Shown: positions 7,081-16,073, counted from the stretch's first letter. The stretch: DNA of 42,694 nucleotides from Spirochaetales bacterium (GCA_030540405.1 JAUNWH010000020.1:1-42694), one strand, 5' to 3'. Program-made: numbers and translations. The notes: generated by a model from the letters alone, not told the origin.

Positions 7081-7701
7081 TCATTTTCCAAACCGCCTGA
7101 TGAATTCTTTTTTGTCGTTGATGCCGGTTTTTTCGTAAATGCTTGAAATGTAGTTTTCTACGGCGCGCTGTCTTATCTGCAGTTTTTCCGCAATCTGCAT
7201 GTTGGAAAAGTTCTGCAGGATTAAAGCCATCACCTGTTTTTCTCTTTGCGTAAGAGCGTCTGTAAATGAATTGAATTTAAAAAGATTTTCCCGCAGTTCT
7301 TTTTGAACAAAAGTTTTTCCGCTCAAAGCGTTTTCCATGCATTCTATAAGCTCGTCCGACGGCGCGTTTTTTGAAATATAGCCCGCCGCTCCGTTTTGAA
7401 TCGCCGTCTGAACCATTCCTGCCGAAAAGAACATTGAATACACTATGATTTTTAATTCCGGATAAAGCGAGTGAAGATTTGCAATAAAATCAAAGCCTGC
7501 CTCGTCGCCAGAAAAATTAAGGTCAGAAATCACAAGGTCTGGAAGTATGTTTCCGCCCGACAAAAGCGCAAGGTCAGAAAGCGCCTGTTCGGGGCTGGCG
7601 GCATTTCCTCTGCAAAGCCAGTCAGATTTTTTTTCGATGTAAGAGATTGTGCCAATGCGCAAAAGCTCGTGGTCGTCAACAATGTAAAATGTTTTTGCCA
7701 T
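7081..7701 (-). CDS. NarL/LuxR-family response regulator (206 aa)
   Basis: An N-terminal receiver domain has the acidic pair D9-D10, phospho-acceptor D60 in LVISDLNF and lysine K111 in GYISKNA. A C-terminal LuxR-type helix-turn-helix follows (LTQREKQVMALILQNFSNMQIAEKLQIRQRAVENYI in outline). It is a DNA-binding transcription regulator controlled by phosphorylation. The gene starts 4 bases after the stop of the histidine kinase gene, so the two form a two-component system. The adjacent variable lipoprotein gene is a possible target, which is inference from position. Confidence 0.92.
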   Translation of the reverse strand: MAKTFYIVDDHELLRIGTISYIEKKSDWLCRGNAASPEQALSDLALLSGGNILPDLVISDLNFSGDEAGFDFIANLHSLYPELKIIVYSMFFSAGMVQTAIQNGAAGYISKNAPSDELIECMENALSGKTFVQKELRENLFKFNSFTDALTQREKQVMALILQNFSNMQIAEKLQIRQRAVENYISSIYEKTGINDKKEFIRRFGK

Positions 7702-7705
7702 TTTT

Positions 7706-8926
7706 TCAAACCTCCACCGTTATATGCGTTCCGAAATCCGGGGCAGAAGAAAACGTCACTTTTCCATTAAGAAGCTTTGCCCTCTCGCAAATATTGCGGA
7801 CTCCAAAATGGGATTCCTTGGACTTTTCAAAAATGGCGGAGTTTATCTCTTTTACAAGCTCCTCGTCCATTCCGCAGCCGTCGTCAGAAATTATGATTTT
7901 AAGATGGCTCCGTGTGTTTTTTGCGCTCATCGCCCGTGCCGAAATGGCCTTTGGCAATGCCGCTTTTTGTCTGGCGGTTTCGAAAGAATCTGCCGCCGAC
8001 GGGTTTCTCTTAAAAAACACCGTAACTTCGCTTGCGCCCGCGTGATTTTTTATATTCTGCAGCGCTTCCTGCACAATCCGGTAAATATTCAAAAGCTCGT
8101 CGTCATTCAGACAAGAAAAATCAACACCGTCTTCCGCAATCAGGCGGAACTGAAAAAATTCGCCGAAAATCTTTTGCGCAAAAACATTCACCAAAGAAAG
8201 CAGATTGTCTTTTGTAATGCCCGGCGGAGTCAGGTTGTAGCAAAGATTTCTGATGTTCTCGATATTTTGATTTTGCGTTTCAATAATTTTAGCCGCCGTG
8301 TCTTTATCAGAAATATTCTCTGCAAGAAGAGAAACATACCGCAAATTCTGCGCAACGCTGTCGTGAAGCTCCCGGCTGATTCTTTTCCGCTCAGCTTCCT
8401 GAATCAAAATCGAATGTTGCAGAAAGGCCTGCGAACTGTAAAGCATCTTATCTTTTTCAAGCCCTTCTTTTATGTTCAAAATGACAAGAACAGCTCCTCC
8501 AATCAGAATTGTAAGCGTAAAATAAACGAAGAATGTGTACAACTTTTGGTGCGTTTCTTCAAGAGATTCGTTTTTGTTTTTAAGAAAGCTCATAAAAACC
8601 TTGTCCATTTCGTGAACGGCAAGCAAAATCTCTTCTTTATGATTTTCTTTTTCAAGCATGAGCGGCCGCAAGCCCTCTGCCAGGGAAATGCATAACGCAA
8701 TCTGTTTCTGCGCCGACTCTTTTAATTCCATGTCGTTATTAAAAATTTTTGTGTCAAAGCGTTTAAGCGTGTCGATAAGCTGCGAAAGCGAGGAAGCGTC
8801 CTGCATTGCGCAAAATTCGTTCCAGGAACCGCAGATTACATCCGTGTCGTAGATTTTATCCGGAGCTTTTTGCGTGCATGAAACGAGAAGAGTGATAAAT
8901 ATAATAAGCGAAAGGAGTTTTTTCAT
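7706..8926 (-). CDS. Lipoprotein-type sensor histidine kinase, HisKA_3 family (406 aa)
   Basis: The N-terminus is a lipoprotein signal with LVSC (Cys17), followed by a ~110-residue extracytoplasmic helical region and one membrane segment (about 131-150). The cytoplasmic part has the HisKA_3 dimerisation helix ERKRISRELHDSVAQNL with phosphorylated H188, an N-box RIVQEALQNIKNHA, and the ATP-binding SDDGCGMDE and FGVRNICERAKLLNG motifs. A ~35-residue Ala/Ser/Lys-rich insertion lies between the N-box and the first G-box, unlike typical NarX/DegS-type kinases. It would phosphorylate the response regulator encoded next to it. Having both a lipid anchor and a transmembrane helix is unusual. Confidence 0.9.
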   Translation of the reverse strand: MKKLLSLIIFITLLVSCTQKAPDKIYDTDVICGSWNEFCAMQDASSLSQLIDTLKRFDTKIFNNDMELKESAQKQIALCISLAEGLRPLMLEKENHKEEILLAVHEMDKVFMSFLKNKNESLEETHQKLYTFFVYFTLTILIGGAVLVILNIKEGLEKDKMLYSSQAFLQHSILIQEAERKRISRELHDSVAQNLRYVSLLAENISDKDTAAKIIETQNQNIENIRNLCYNLTPPGITKDNLLSLVNVFAQKIFGEFFQFRLIAEDGVDFSCLNDDELLNIYRIVQEALQNIKNHAGASEVTVFFKRNPSAADSFETARQKAALPKAISARAMSAKNTRSHLKIIISDDGCGMDEELVKEINSAIFEKSKESHFGVRNICERAKLLNGKVTFSSAPDFGTHITVEV

Positions 8927-8968
8927 ATTTTCTATACCGAATCAAAGCCAGCATCCTGCCGTCGCTCC

Positions 8969-9586
8969 TTACCCCCCCCCGTACATAATTTTACTATACA
9001 ATTTGCTGATTCCAAAGCCCGAAAAGGTCGTAATCACCCTGTCTAAAATGGTAACTGGAATGCGGCCTATAATTGCGGCGGGAAGGAAATCCATATATTC
9101 GCCGTTGAAGGCAAAAATAAATGTGTTGAAATTCCAGTCTTTTTGGAACAAGTCGTTCGCAAAATAATTTACAAAGCCCGAAACGACGCTGCACGAAAGC
9201 CCGGCGACAACCGAAGCGGTAAGAATGTACAGAAAAGTCAGGTTCACACCCTTCTTGAGATTTTCCTTTTTGCGGATAAAAAGCCAGGTAACAAGAATAA
9301 TCGTAAATGCAGAAAGCGTGTACAAGAACACAAAATCAGTTTTTCCGCAGAGGATTTTAAGTTTTATGCAGGTAAAAGAAATGAACAGAATATATTCGGC
9401 AAGAGAGGCAACCGGCCCGAACAGAAACAGGGCGGCGGTCATAAAAATGGTGTCAAAGAAAAACGGCGATTTCAAGACGTCCTGAAAAAAATAAGCCACA
9501 AGAAAATCGCACACGCTGAAAATGAGGATTGTGAGTACAACAATAAAAAAATGCTTTTTGCCGAATTTTGCGCCGTTTTCGTTCAT
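8969..9586 (-). CDS. Polytopic membrane protein, possibly ECF-transporter-S-like (205 aa)
   Basis: About five to six hydrophobic helices (roughly residues 12-33, 42-60, 62-75, 85-103, 115-140 and 165-195) account for most of the protein. The C-terminal part AAIIGRIPVTILDRVITTFSGFGISKL resembles the last helices of ECF-type S components or of membrane sensor modules, but I cannot name a substrate. It is encoded upstream of the histidine kinase on the same strand, 42 bases apart, so it may be part of the signalling unit. The last three codons are GGG, from a run of nine G just before the stop. Confidence 0.6.
   Translation of the reverse strand: MNENGAKFGKKHFFIVVLTILIFSVCDFLVAYFFQDVLKSPFFFDTIFMTAALFLFGPVASLAEYILFISFTCIKLKILCGKTDFVFLYTLSAFTIILVTWLFIRKKENLKKGVNLTFLYILTASVVAGLSCSVVSGFVNYFANDLFQKDWNFNTFIFAFNGEYMDFLPAAIIGRIPVTILDRVITTFSGFGISKLYSKIMYGGG
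8972..8980 (-). repeat. Homopolymeric G9 tract at a gene end
   Basis: Nine consecutive G (minus strand) supply the last three codons of the 205-aa membrane protein, directly before TAA. Gain or loss of a G would change the stop and alter the spacing to the histidine kinase gene. Tracts of this kind are frequent sites of slipped-strand change. Confidence 0.5.
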
Positions 9587-9623
9587 TGCCTAAAAGTATA
9601 GCAAATTCAGACGATTTGGTTCA

Positions 9624-9638
9624 GTGCGTTTTACGCAC
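9624..9638. repeat. Intergenic hairpin repeat, copy 4 (short)
   Basis: The inner hairpin GTGCGT-TTT-ACGCAC of the repeat family is present, followed by CATTTTCCC in place of CGATTTTGCCC. It overlaps the end of the esterase gene and supplies its last codons and stop (GGT GCG TAA). Confidence 0.6.
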
Positions 9639-10296
9639 CATTTTCCCAACTTCCAAAGCAATATGACGACTGACGAGCCATTACATCTCCCCCCTCATCT
9701 CCATATTTTTTGAACGATTCAAAAGCCGCCTTTAGCTGATTCTCGTTTTTTGCAATTTCATGCGAGCCGTGTATCATACAGAAATTTTCTGTTCCGAATG
9801 AAGTTCCAAAATTCTTTTCATACACATCCTTAAAAGAAAAAAGCTCGTCCTTGTCAGAAAAAACTCCGAAACGAACTCCGCAGTCTTCACGGTCAAGAAG
9901 CTTCCAGTTTTTCTTGATTTTCTTCCATGCGGCAACCGATTTTTCTTCATCAAAATCATTTTTCTGCTCAGGATACAAGATTTTTGGAATTGCAGTCTCA
10001 GGCTCAAGACACGGATTTAGCAAAAGCATTTTTGTGCAGATGAAAACTGAAACGGCATAAAATGCACCGAGAGAAGATGCAATAACAAAATCAGCATTTT
10101 TTACATCAGTGGAGATTTTCTCAAATGATTTCTCTGGCTTTAAGAGGTCGTAAGTATTGGCAGAAAATTCATATTTGCCAGGCCACTCATCTTCAAGCAT
10201 TTTTTTGACATTCTGTGCCGATGAGCCGTTTCCGCTACCGCCAAGACCGTGAATGTAGATTGCTTTTCTTTTTGTTTCCATTGATTTGCTCTTCAT
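9631..10296 (-). CDS. YqiA/YcfP-like alpha/beta-hydrolase esterase (221 aa)
   Basis: The order of motifs fits the small UPF0227/YqiA esterase group: IYIHGLGGSGNGSS as oxyanion loop, nucleophile serine in ASSLGAFYA, acidic residue in FSDKDELF, and catalytic histidine in IHGSHEIAKNE. It is a cytoplasmic hydrolase; the substrate is unknown. The C-terminal tail after FKKYGDE (about 20 residues) looks added and ends inside a hairpin repeat, so the original stop may have been lost. AAGGA lies close before the first ATG; the ATG five codons later is an alternative start. Confidence 0.75.
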   Translation of the reverse strand: MKSKSMETKRKAIYIHGLGGSGNGSSAQNVKKMLEDEWPGKYEFSANTYDLLKPEKSFEKISTDVKNADFVIASSLGAFYAVSVFICTKMLLLNPCLEPETAIPKILYPEQKNDFDEEKSVAAWKKIKKNWKLLDREDCGVRFGVFSDKDELFSFKDVYEKNFGTSFGTENFCMIHGSHEIAKNENQLKAAFESFKKYGDEGGDVMARQSSYCFGSWENGA

Positions 10297-10322
10297 TTTC
10301 CTTCTGACTCATATCTTTTACT

Positions 10323-11885
10323 TTAAAAGACTTTCTTGAATTTTATATTCTTTGCACGGCACCATTCCTGATATGCAAGTAAATCTTCGCCCTGTAAAAC
10401 CCGATTTCCTGGTCCTAGTGCCTGACGGATGCTGAATTTTGGTGAAACTTCAATGCAAATCCTATACTTATTCTTGTATTTTGCATACACGATTGTGCAA
10501 TATTTTTTGCGAGCCAGTTCTGTATAACACCAGCCCACGCAATTGTGCATTTCACTTCCGACTGTCCTCAGTTCTGTGGAGCTTTGGGCCACATAAAAGC
10601 AATAACGGTCTTCATCTTTTACTTCGACAGTTTCAATTTTTCCGTCACCTGTGCGAATCACAGTCCTGTTTTCGCCACATTTATAGGCAAGGTCAAGGTG
10701 AGGCTGCTCGATTTCAAATTTTTCATCTTTTCCTTGATTTTCGTCAAACATCCTGGTAGAAAGAGCATTTGCATTCTGTGCTTGTACAATGTCGGCACGG
10801 CGAACTAAAAAATCATGCGTATAATCATTGAATCCTTCGTGAAGCACATCTTTCTTTTCTTTATCACTCAAAGCATCAGCGCAAATCGGATAAGAATTTA
10901 TTCCATCAATAATGACATTGTTTGGAATCTTTTCATCAGCAAAAAAATTGAAAGTTCTTTCTAGACTATTCCAAACTGTTTTTTCGGAAGAAATTGCAAG
11001 CATATCCCCGACGAATTTTTTAAGCGAAGGGCGAATGCTGTAAGAAATCTCGCCGTCAGAAAAATTTACCATACAAAACTCGAAGAAAGAATAGCAAAGA
11101 GGATTAGCGCTTTTTAAAAGAATATTCACATCAGAAAATCCTAAATCCTTTACCGCCGCATACGAGATGACACCTTCAGGGAAACTCTGGTACAACTTTC
11201 GGACAGATTTTGAAGGCTTTATTCCGAGACTGTGAAACATTTCGTTTTCGGCGGTCGGAGTGTTCCCAGAAGAAAGAGTTGAAAAATCCTTATCATACGG
11301 ATTTAAAGCCCAGTGATGAGAAATTTTATAGAAATTGATGTTGAACGGACTGAGCATATAACCAATGATAAGATTGAAGCCGCGAAATTTTGAAGTAATA
11401 GTCGGGACTATGCCAAATTCTTTTTTATACCGCTCGCCTAAATCCTTTAAGATTTCTCCCGTGATTTCAGGACAAAGACCAGCTGCCAAATCTTCGCTCT
11501 CAAAAACAGATTTCCCGTTTTTGGATAAGACTTTACGCTCAAGATTAAGCTCATAAAAATTTTCGATAAGACGGCGGTTCTGCTTTACGACAGTCTGAGA
11601 TTTTACAAGAATGAGATAATTATTTTCTGTTTTTGCCACATGATAGCCATAATTAAAGATTGAATTTTCATAAGCAAAAGGTCCTTCATACAAATGTCCG
11701 CACTGACTTTTAAGAATATTATTTGAAAAGGCGGCAATATATTCCCAGCGATGGCACGAACGACAATATACGCTTTTCTGTTTTAAATTTACTATGGTCG
11801 GAAAAAGAGACATCGGCTCACAAGAAATTGGTATGTACTTATTAATTTTTGGACTAAAAGCCCAGTAGCTGCACTGTGTTCTCAT
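10323..11885 (-). CDS. PcfJ-like protein (520 aa)
   Basis: The C-terminal third carries the PcfJ signature: SSTELRTVGSEMHNCVGWCY, then TIVYAKYKNKYRICIEVS, then IRQALGPGNR. The N-terminus has a CRSCHRW segment with a later Cys, a possible zinc site. PcfJ proteins are best known from conjugative plasmids and related elements, but their function is not established. A clear GGAG lies seven bases before the ATG, and the start lies within the end of the upstream 254-aa gene, so the two are co-expressed. Nearby conjugation genes are absent, so this pair looks like a stand-alone accessory unit. Confidence 0.75.
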   Translation of the reverse strand: MRTQCSYWAFSPKINKYIPISCEPMSLFPTIVNLKQKSVYCRSCHRWEYIAAFSNNILKSQCGHLYEGPFAYENSIFNYGYHVAKTENNYLILVKSQTVVKQNRRLIENFYELNLERKVLSKNGKSVFESEDLAAGLCPEITGEILKDLGERYKKEFGIVPTITSKFRGFNLIIGYMLSPFNINFYKISHHWALNPYDKDFSTLSSGNTPTAENEMFHSLGIKPSKSVRKLYQSFPEGVISYAAVKDLGFSDVNILLKSANPLCYSFFEFCMVNFSDGEISYSIRPSLKKFVGDMLAISSEKTVWNSLERTFNFFADEKIPNNVIIDGINSYPICADALSDKEKKDVLHEGFNDYTHDFLVRRADIVQAQNANALSTRMFDENQGKDEKFEIEQPHLDLAYKCGENRTVIRTGDGKIETVEVKDEDRYCFYVAQSSTELRTVGSEMHNCVGWCYTELARKKYCTIVYAKYKNKYRICIEVSPKFSIRQALGPGNRVLQGEDLLAYQEWCRAKNIKFKKVF

Positions 11886-12615
11886 TTTTTTTCTCCAGGT
11901 CGTTTAAGATTTCACAGTCATATATATCGATTGCCCAGCCGTCTTTTATAGCCCGCTTGATGTCCGTGTAATGAGCAATCACTTTTTCTGTAGGAATAGG
12001 AAGCGTCGTGGTGATTTTAGGAACCGTAACCGTCAGTTCCATTCTTTGTCCTCTCTTCTTCTTTGTACTCAAAGAAAAGTCATACATCTCGCGCATTTCA
12101 AGCTCGTTTATTTGAAGATGATGAGATGAAACAACTGATATAATTCCGTACCTGCCATCAAGATTTCGTATTGTGACTTTCGGCTTTACATTTTGAATCG
12201 TTTGTCTTCTGACTTGTTGATTCCACTTATACTCACCCGATTCCTTGTACTCAACCAGTTTTTCAAACTCTTCCTCAGAATAAAACAGGTGAGTTACATA
12301 ATAAAGTTTTTTTTCGATATATCCTTTAATTCCTTCTCCGTTATCACTTCTGCAGCTAAAGGAAATATCATAGCCAAAATGCTGGAATCTGAAGTTGAAC
12401 TCATAAGGCGGTTCTTTGGTCACAAAACGAATCGCATCATTCTGAATATCGATGAAAATCTTTGTACCATCGTCGAATTGACCTTCAAGCAAGTCCTCGT
12501 CTTTTAGTCCGAAATATTTGAAATCAATTTCTTTTTTTTCATTTCCGAATTTTTCGACAAACCTAAGGAACTGCTCGTGGTTCAAAAACTTTATTTCACA
12601 ATGAGTTGGATTCAT
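11854..12615 (-). CDS. Uncharacterised partner of the PcfJ-like protein (253 aa)
   Basis: I do not recognise the family. The protein is soluble and mixed alpha/beta, with IDIQNDAIRFVTKEPPYEFNF in the first half and a beta-rich part (VTIRNLDGRYGIISVVSSHH). It ends in a charged tail. I chose the ATG at 12615 because GGAG lies eight bases upstream; the longer ORF start at 12669 has none. Its last 32 bases overlap the start of the PcfJ-like gene, which points to a joint function. Confidence 0.65.
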   Translation of the reverse strand: MNPTHCEIKFLNHEQFLRFVEKFGNEKKEIDFKYFGLKDEDLLEGQFDDGTKIFIDIQNDAIRFVTKEPPYEFNFRFQHFGYDISFSCRSDNGEGIKGYIEKKLYYVTHLFYSEEEFEKLVEYKESGEYKWNQQVRRQTIQNVKPKVTIRNLDGRYGIISVVSSHHLQINELEMREMYDFSLSTKKKRGQRMELTVTVPKITTTLPIPTEKVIAHYTDIKRAIKDGWAIDIYDCEILNDLEKKNENTVQLLGF

Positions 12616-12774
12616 TCTGCGCTCTCCATTTTTAGAAACGCCGGTTTCGTCTCTTTGGGAAACCGGCAAACCCGAATCTCACCGGCAAAATATAGGCGCC
12701 GGATTTAGCATTTTGCGATTCAAACGCAAAACACAAGAATAATATATGGAAAATTCGCAAAAAGTTCAAAAAAA

Positions 12775-13158
12775 TCAGTTTTCTGATAAACTGTTGTTAA
12801 AAACTACTTCTTTCAAAGAATCCATTATCTTTTTTTGACATTCAACGAAAGACTTTTTCATCTCCAGAAGCTCCGCTTCAAGCTTTTCCTTCGTCTCTGG
12901 GCTAACACTAAAGATTTTGCTCTGGAGCTCATAATCAAAAAATGCGATTACTTGTGCAAGAATATCAAATTTTTCTTCGTTACCGCATAGTTTTTGGGAA
13001 GAAGCGATTGTATAGAATGCGATTTTCTCAATATCGGGTATTTCAACACCGTCACAAATGTTCATAAAAAGATTTCGTATAAAATTTCTACCATCTAAAG
13101 AGATTTTTTCCGGAAAATCCTTTCCCGCAAAATCATTGAATGTCTGCTCAGTATCCAT
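12775..13158 (-). CDS. Hypothetical helical protein (127 aa)
   Basis: No family is recognised. The protein is acidic and mainly helical, ending in a charged coil (KLEAELLEMKKSFVECQKKIMDSLKEVV). The ATG at 13158 is used here; an in-frame TTG at 13170 with AAGGAA twelve bases upstream is an alternative start. It is separated from the partner gene downstream by about 160 bases. Confidence 0.5.
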   Translation of the reverse strand: MDTEQTFNDFAGKDFPEKISLDGRNFIRNLFMNICDGVEIPDIEKIAFYTIASSQKLCGNEEKFDILAQVIAFFDYELQSKIFSVSPETKEKLEAELLEMKKSFVECQKKIMDSLKEVVFNNSLSEN

Positions 13159-13170
13159 ATCCGCTTGCAA

Positions 13171-13586
13171 GGAAAAGAATTTCCTTATAGCAAGAGCGTT
13201 CAGCTGTCTTTCTGTTGAGTAATTTTTGATTTAGAAAAGCGACAGCATCTTTTTTCCTGATAATTCGGAAAAAATGCTGAAGAAATTCTGAAAAGAACCT
13301 TTCTATCTGCTCATCGGAAAAACCTTCTCAATAAAGCCCGAAAAGCGATTCTTGCCGTTCCAAAAGAATTATAGAAAATTCGTCAAATTCTGGAAATCCT
13401 AAACGAATAAAAACGCATGAAATCTTTATTTAAGCGTTATAAGGAATAACAGAGTAAGAAATAATATAGCTGAACAAGGCATCTAGAACTTCACGGTTTA
13501 CCACAAAAACTGTAAGATCTGCGGTTATTTTTGCGGAATCCTTGATACTATATTTTATGCTGATAGCACAAAAAATTCATTCAGCA
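13171..13586. other. 416-bp stretch without a supported gene
   Basis: It contains one imperfect hairpin (AGCAT and TTTTTTCC at 13244-13257 against GGAAAAAATGCT at 13267-13278). On the plus strand about 40 open codons begin near 13487 and include CKICGYFCG, a possible decayed zinc-binding fragment. I see no start signal for it and consider it a remnant or chance. Confidence 0.35.
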
Positions 13587-13940
13587 TTATTCATTTAAAG
13601 CGTTTGCCAGTGCATAAGTAATTCCAACAAACAGAAGTACAAGTATTCCATTCACTATTATATATGGAGATTGTCGGAATGGTAAAAAAGTAAAAAGCAC
13701 CTGTACAATAAGAGCAACTATTGTAAAAACGATAGAAAGGGCTGTTATATTACCGCTTCCACGCTCTGCATAGCAAATGGCAAATCCTGCAATCAAAAAA
13801 ATTGCGAACTCAATTGAAGAAAAAGCAAGCATCAAATAATTTTGACTTTCATGTGCATTTGCCGCATAAAATCCATATCCTATCAGAAGAGAAATACCGG
13901 CCGCAATGAAGGTAGGAATAAATTTAAATCTTATATGCAT
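13587..13940 (-). CDS. Small polytopic membrane protein (117 aa)
   Basis: Four hydrophobic helices (about residues 9-26, 35-57, 67-87 and 92-112) make up nearly the entire protein, with no catalytic motif. It is the last gene of the SPFH/GYF operon, 11 bases after the upstream stop. It may be a membrane subunit of that assembly, which is inference from position. Confidence 0.65.
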   Translation of the reverse strand: MHIRFKFIPTFIAAGISLLIGYGFYAANAHESQNYLMLAFSSIEFAIFLIAGFAICYAERGSGNITALSIVFTIVALIVQVLFTFLPFRQSPYIIVNGILVLLFVGITYALANALNE

Positions 13941-13951
13941 ATCAACCTCTT

Positions 13952-14536
13952 TTAATTTTGTTCTGGCAATTCAGGCGGAACTAACGCAATAAGTGCTAGT
14001 AATTCAGGAAAATCTACTGCGGTTTTCCATTCCTTCATTCCTGCTTTCCAAACGAGTGTTTTAGATGTAACTTTTTTTTCAGCTACAAGCCGTGCAATTT
14101 CCGTTCCAGAAAATGGACCTTCCATCTTTTCTTTCTCATGTGAAATGAAAAACACTTCAGAAAAAGGCGGGATAGTTCCTGTGACAGAACCAGTCGATTG
14201 TGATACAGGAGGCGGAACTGAATCAGAAACTGACTTGCCTGCATTTGCAAAAGCTGTAGAGTTTTGTGAAACCTGCTGTGGGGCAACAGACCATGCCTTT
14301 TGTGCAGGCAGTTTCGTTACTCCCGCATACTGCTGATATACAGAAGTCTGAGGCATAGAAGGATTTACGCCTTGCTGTACAGGAAGCCCCTGATAAACTG
14401 CTTGAGCCAAAGGTGGTTGTCTCATTGCTCCCATCATATTGTTCATGCTCTGTACAATTTGTTGGCTCATTGCCATTCCCATGCCAAACTCAACGAGCCT
14501 GTCCATGGAGAAAAAACTGTCTTTCGTACTTTCCAT
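13952..14536 (-). CDS. GYF_2 (DUF4339) domain protein (194 aa)
   Basis: The C-terminal ~50 residues form a GYF_2 domain (EGPFSGTEIARLVAEKK, then LVWKAGMKEWKTA), like that at the end of the adjacent SPFH protein. The N-terminal ~120 residues are low-complexity, rich in Gln, Pro, Ser and Val, with an amphipathic start (VEFGMGMAMSQQIVQSMNNMM). GYF-type domains bind proline-rich peptides. The start lies 4 bases after the stop of the SPFH gene. It is probably a scaffold partner of the SPFH oligomer. Confidence 0.8.
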   Translation of the reverse strand: MESTKDSFFSMDRLVEFGMGMAMSQQIVQSMNNMMGAMRQPPLAQAVYQGLPVQQGVNPSMPQTSVYQQYAGVTKLPAQKAWSVAPQQVSQNSTAFANAGKSVSDSVPPPVSQSTGSVTGTIPPFSEVFFISHEKEKMEGPFSGTEIARLVAEKKVTSKTLVWKAGMKEWKTAVDFPELLALIALVPPELPEQN

Positions 14537-14540
14537 ACAC

Positions 14541-16040
14541 TTATCCTAATGACGGAGGCACAGGCGGTACAGGCGGTACTCCTGACTGGAACAGATGTGC
14601 AAGCTCTGGTACAGAAGAAGCTGTAGCCCAGCCGGACATTTCTGCTGTCCAGACAAGGCTTGCACTCGTAAGCTGACCACTTGCAGCCATCTGCTGAAGT
14701 TGAGCAACGCTGAACGGTCCTGTAGAAGATCCATTTACAGCAACATTGTACATATTGCTAACAGGTGGAGGCATAGCACCACCAGCAGGAGCAGCCATGC
14801 CAGGCATTACGCCTGCGCCAAGACCTGTTGCGGCTCCTGTAAAAGAGTTTCCAAGCATATTTGCCATACCCATTCCGACAGCCTGTCCCATTGCCATGTT
14901 TGCCATCATAGCTCCTGGGTTCATGCCACCGACTTCGGCTCCTGACCCGCCAAGGTTTATGTTTCCAACACCATTTGCCCCTTGCTGAGCCATTGCATCC
15001 GCAGCGGCAATGCCAACCTGCGTCTGATTCTTGACCGCGAATGCACCAAGATTTTGCTGCTCTGCCCCAAGTTTTGCGGCATACGCATTTGTCTCGCTTG
15101 CAAGGTGCTGTGCATACTGACCTTCTTCACGATTAATGCGCATGGTCTCCTGCATATTTTCAAGGTTCATTGCCTGAGACTGCTTCATAGCATCCATCTG
15201 CATTTGGTTCATTGACATCTGATTTTCAAGATTAATCTGCTGTTGCTGCATAATAGAAGTAACAGAATTATCAGCTGTCAACTTTTTAATCTTCTGGTAT
15301 CCTTCACATTCCTTGTCAATATCGAGAACAGAGATATTGAATGTCTTTATCGTAACACCAAAAACATTAAAAAATTCTGGAACAATTTTCTGCTGAACGA
15401 TATCACTCAGCATTTCAATCTTACGCTCCATCTGAATAAGCGGAATCGGAACTCCCCCATAACTGCCGTCAGGAATATTAAGGACTGTACCTTTTACACG
15501 CTTTACAAGATTGTCCTTTACCTGCATCTTGAAGTCTTCCATTGAGAAATTAGTAAGCCTGTGAAGCTTTACGAATGCTTTGTAATCAGTTATTCCGAAT
15601 GCAAGAGAACCACGGACTGCCATCTGAATTGGCAAATCAGGTTGACGTGGATCAAAGTTATCAAAATACGGTACAGCAAATGGCATCTGCACAAGTCCCG
15701 CAAGATTGATGTAATAAACCTCAGCCTGAAACGGAGTCGCCCCACCAAAAGCAAGTCCAACAATGCTTGAAAGCACAGGGAAGTTAGCCGTTTTAATAGT
15801 ACCGTTATATGGACCTTCGATAAAATCCTGCATTGTACCGTCTTTCTGATGATAAACAAAAACCGCAACCTCACCATCTTTTACATTGAGTGAAGAACCA
15901 TAGCGAAGTGCATTTTCTTTTTTTGTTGTGTCAACTTCCTCATTTCCAGCTGGACGCCACTTCCAGATGACATAATCAGTCTCATCGCAACGAATTGCGT
16001 CCATAAATCCGCCTTCATTTTTCTTAGAAAACAATCCCAT
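14541..16040 (-). CDS. SPFH/Band-7 protein with C-terminal GYF_2 domain (499 aa)
   Basis: The N-terminal ~260 residues form an SPFH/Band-7-type domain of the kind often named virion-core-protein-like (DAIRCDETDYVIWKWRP, then GSLAFGITDYKAFVKL and VFGVTIKTFNISVLDID). A Gln/Met-rich helical coil follows, then a Gly/Ala/Met-rich low-complexity part, and finally a GYF_2 domain (TGPFSVAQLQQMAASGQL, LVWTAEMSGWATA). SPFH proteins assemble into large membrane-associated rings. I chose the ATG at 16040 (MGLFSKKNEGG) because AAGGAA lies at a proper distance; 16073 is less likely. Confidence 0.85.
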   Translation of the reverse strand: MGLFSKKNEGGFMDAIRCDETDYVIWKWRPAGNEEVDTTKKENALRYGSSLNVKDGEVAVFVYHQKDGTMQDFIEGPYNGTIKTANFPVLSSIVGLAFGGATPFQAEVYYINLAGLVQMPFAVPYFDNFDPRQPDLPIQMAVRGSLAFGITDYKAFVKLHRLTNFSMEDFKMQVKDNLVKRVKGTVLNIPDGSYGGVPIPLIQMERKIEMLSDIVQQKIVPEFFNVFGVTIKTFNISVLDIDKECEGYQKIKKLTADNSVTSIMQQQQINLENQMSMNQMQMDAMKQSQAMNLENMQETMRINREEGQYAQHLASETNAYAAKLGAEQQNLGAFAVKNQTQVGIAAADAMAQQGANGVGNINLGGSGAEVGGMNPGAMMANMAMGQAVGMGMANMLGNSFTGAATGLGAGVMPGMAAPAGGAMPPPVSNMYNVAVNGSSTGPFSVAQLQQMAASGQLTSASLVWTAEMSGWATASSVPELAHLFQSGVPPVPPVPPSLG

Positions 16041-16073
16041 ATTTACAGTTCCTTTTTCGTCCGTTCCAAACAA

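Noticed and set aside
14595-14988. Plus-strand reading frames opposite the SPFH gene
   Set aside because: They are shadows of the Gly/Ala/Met-rich part and the GYF domain of the SPFH protein.
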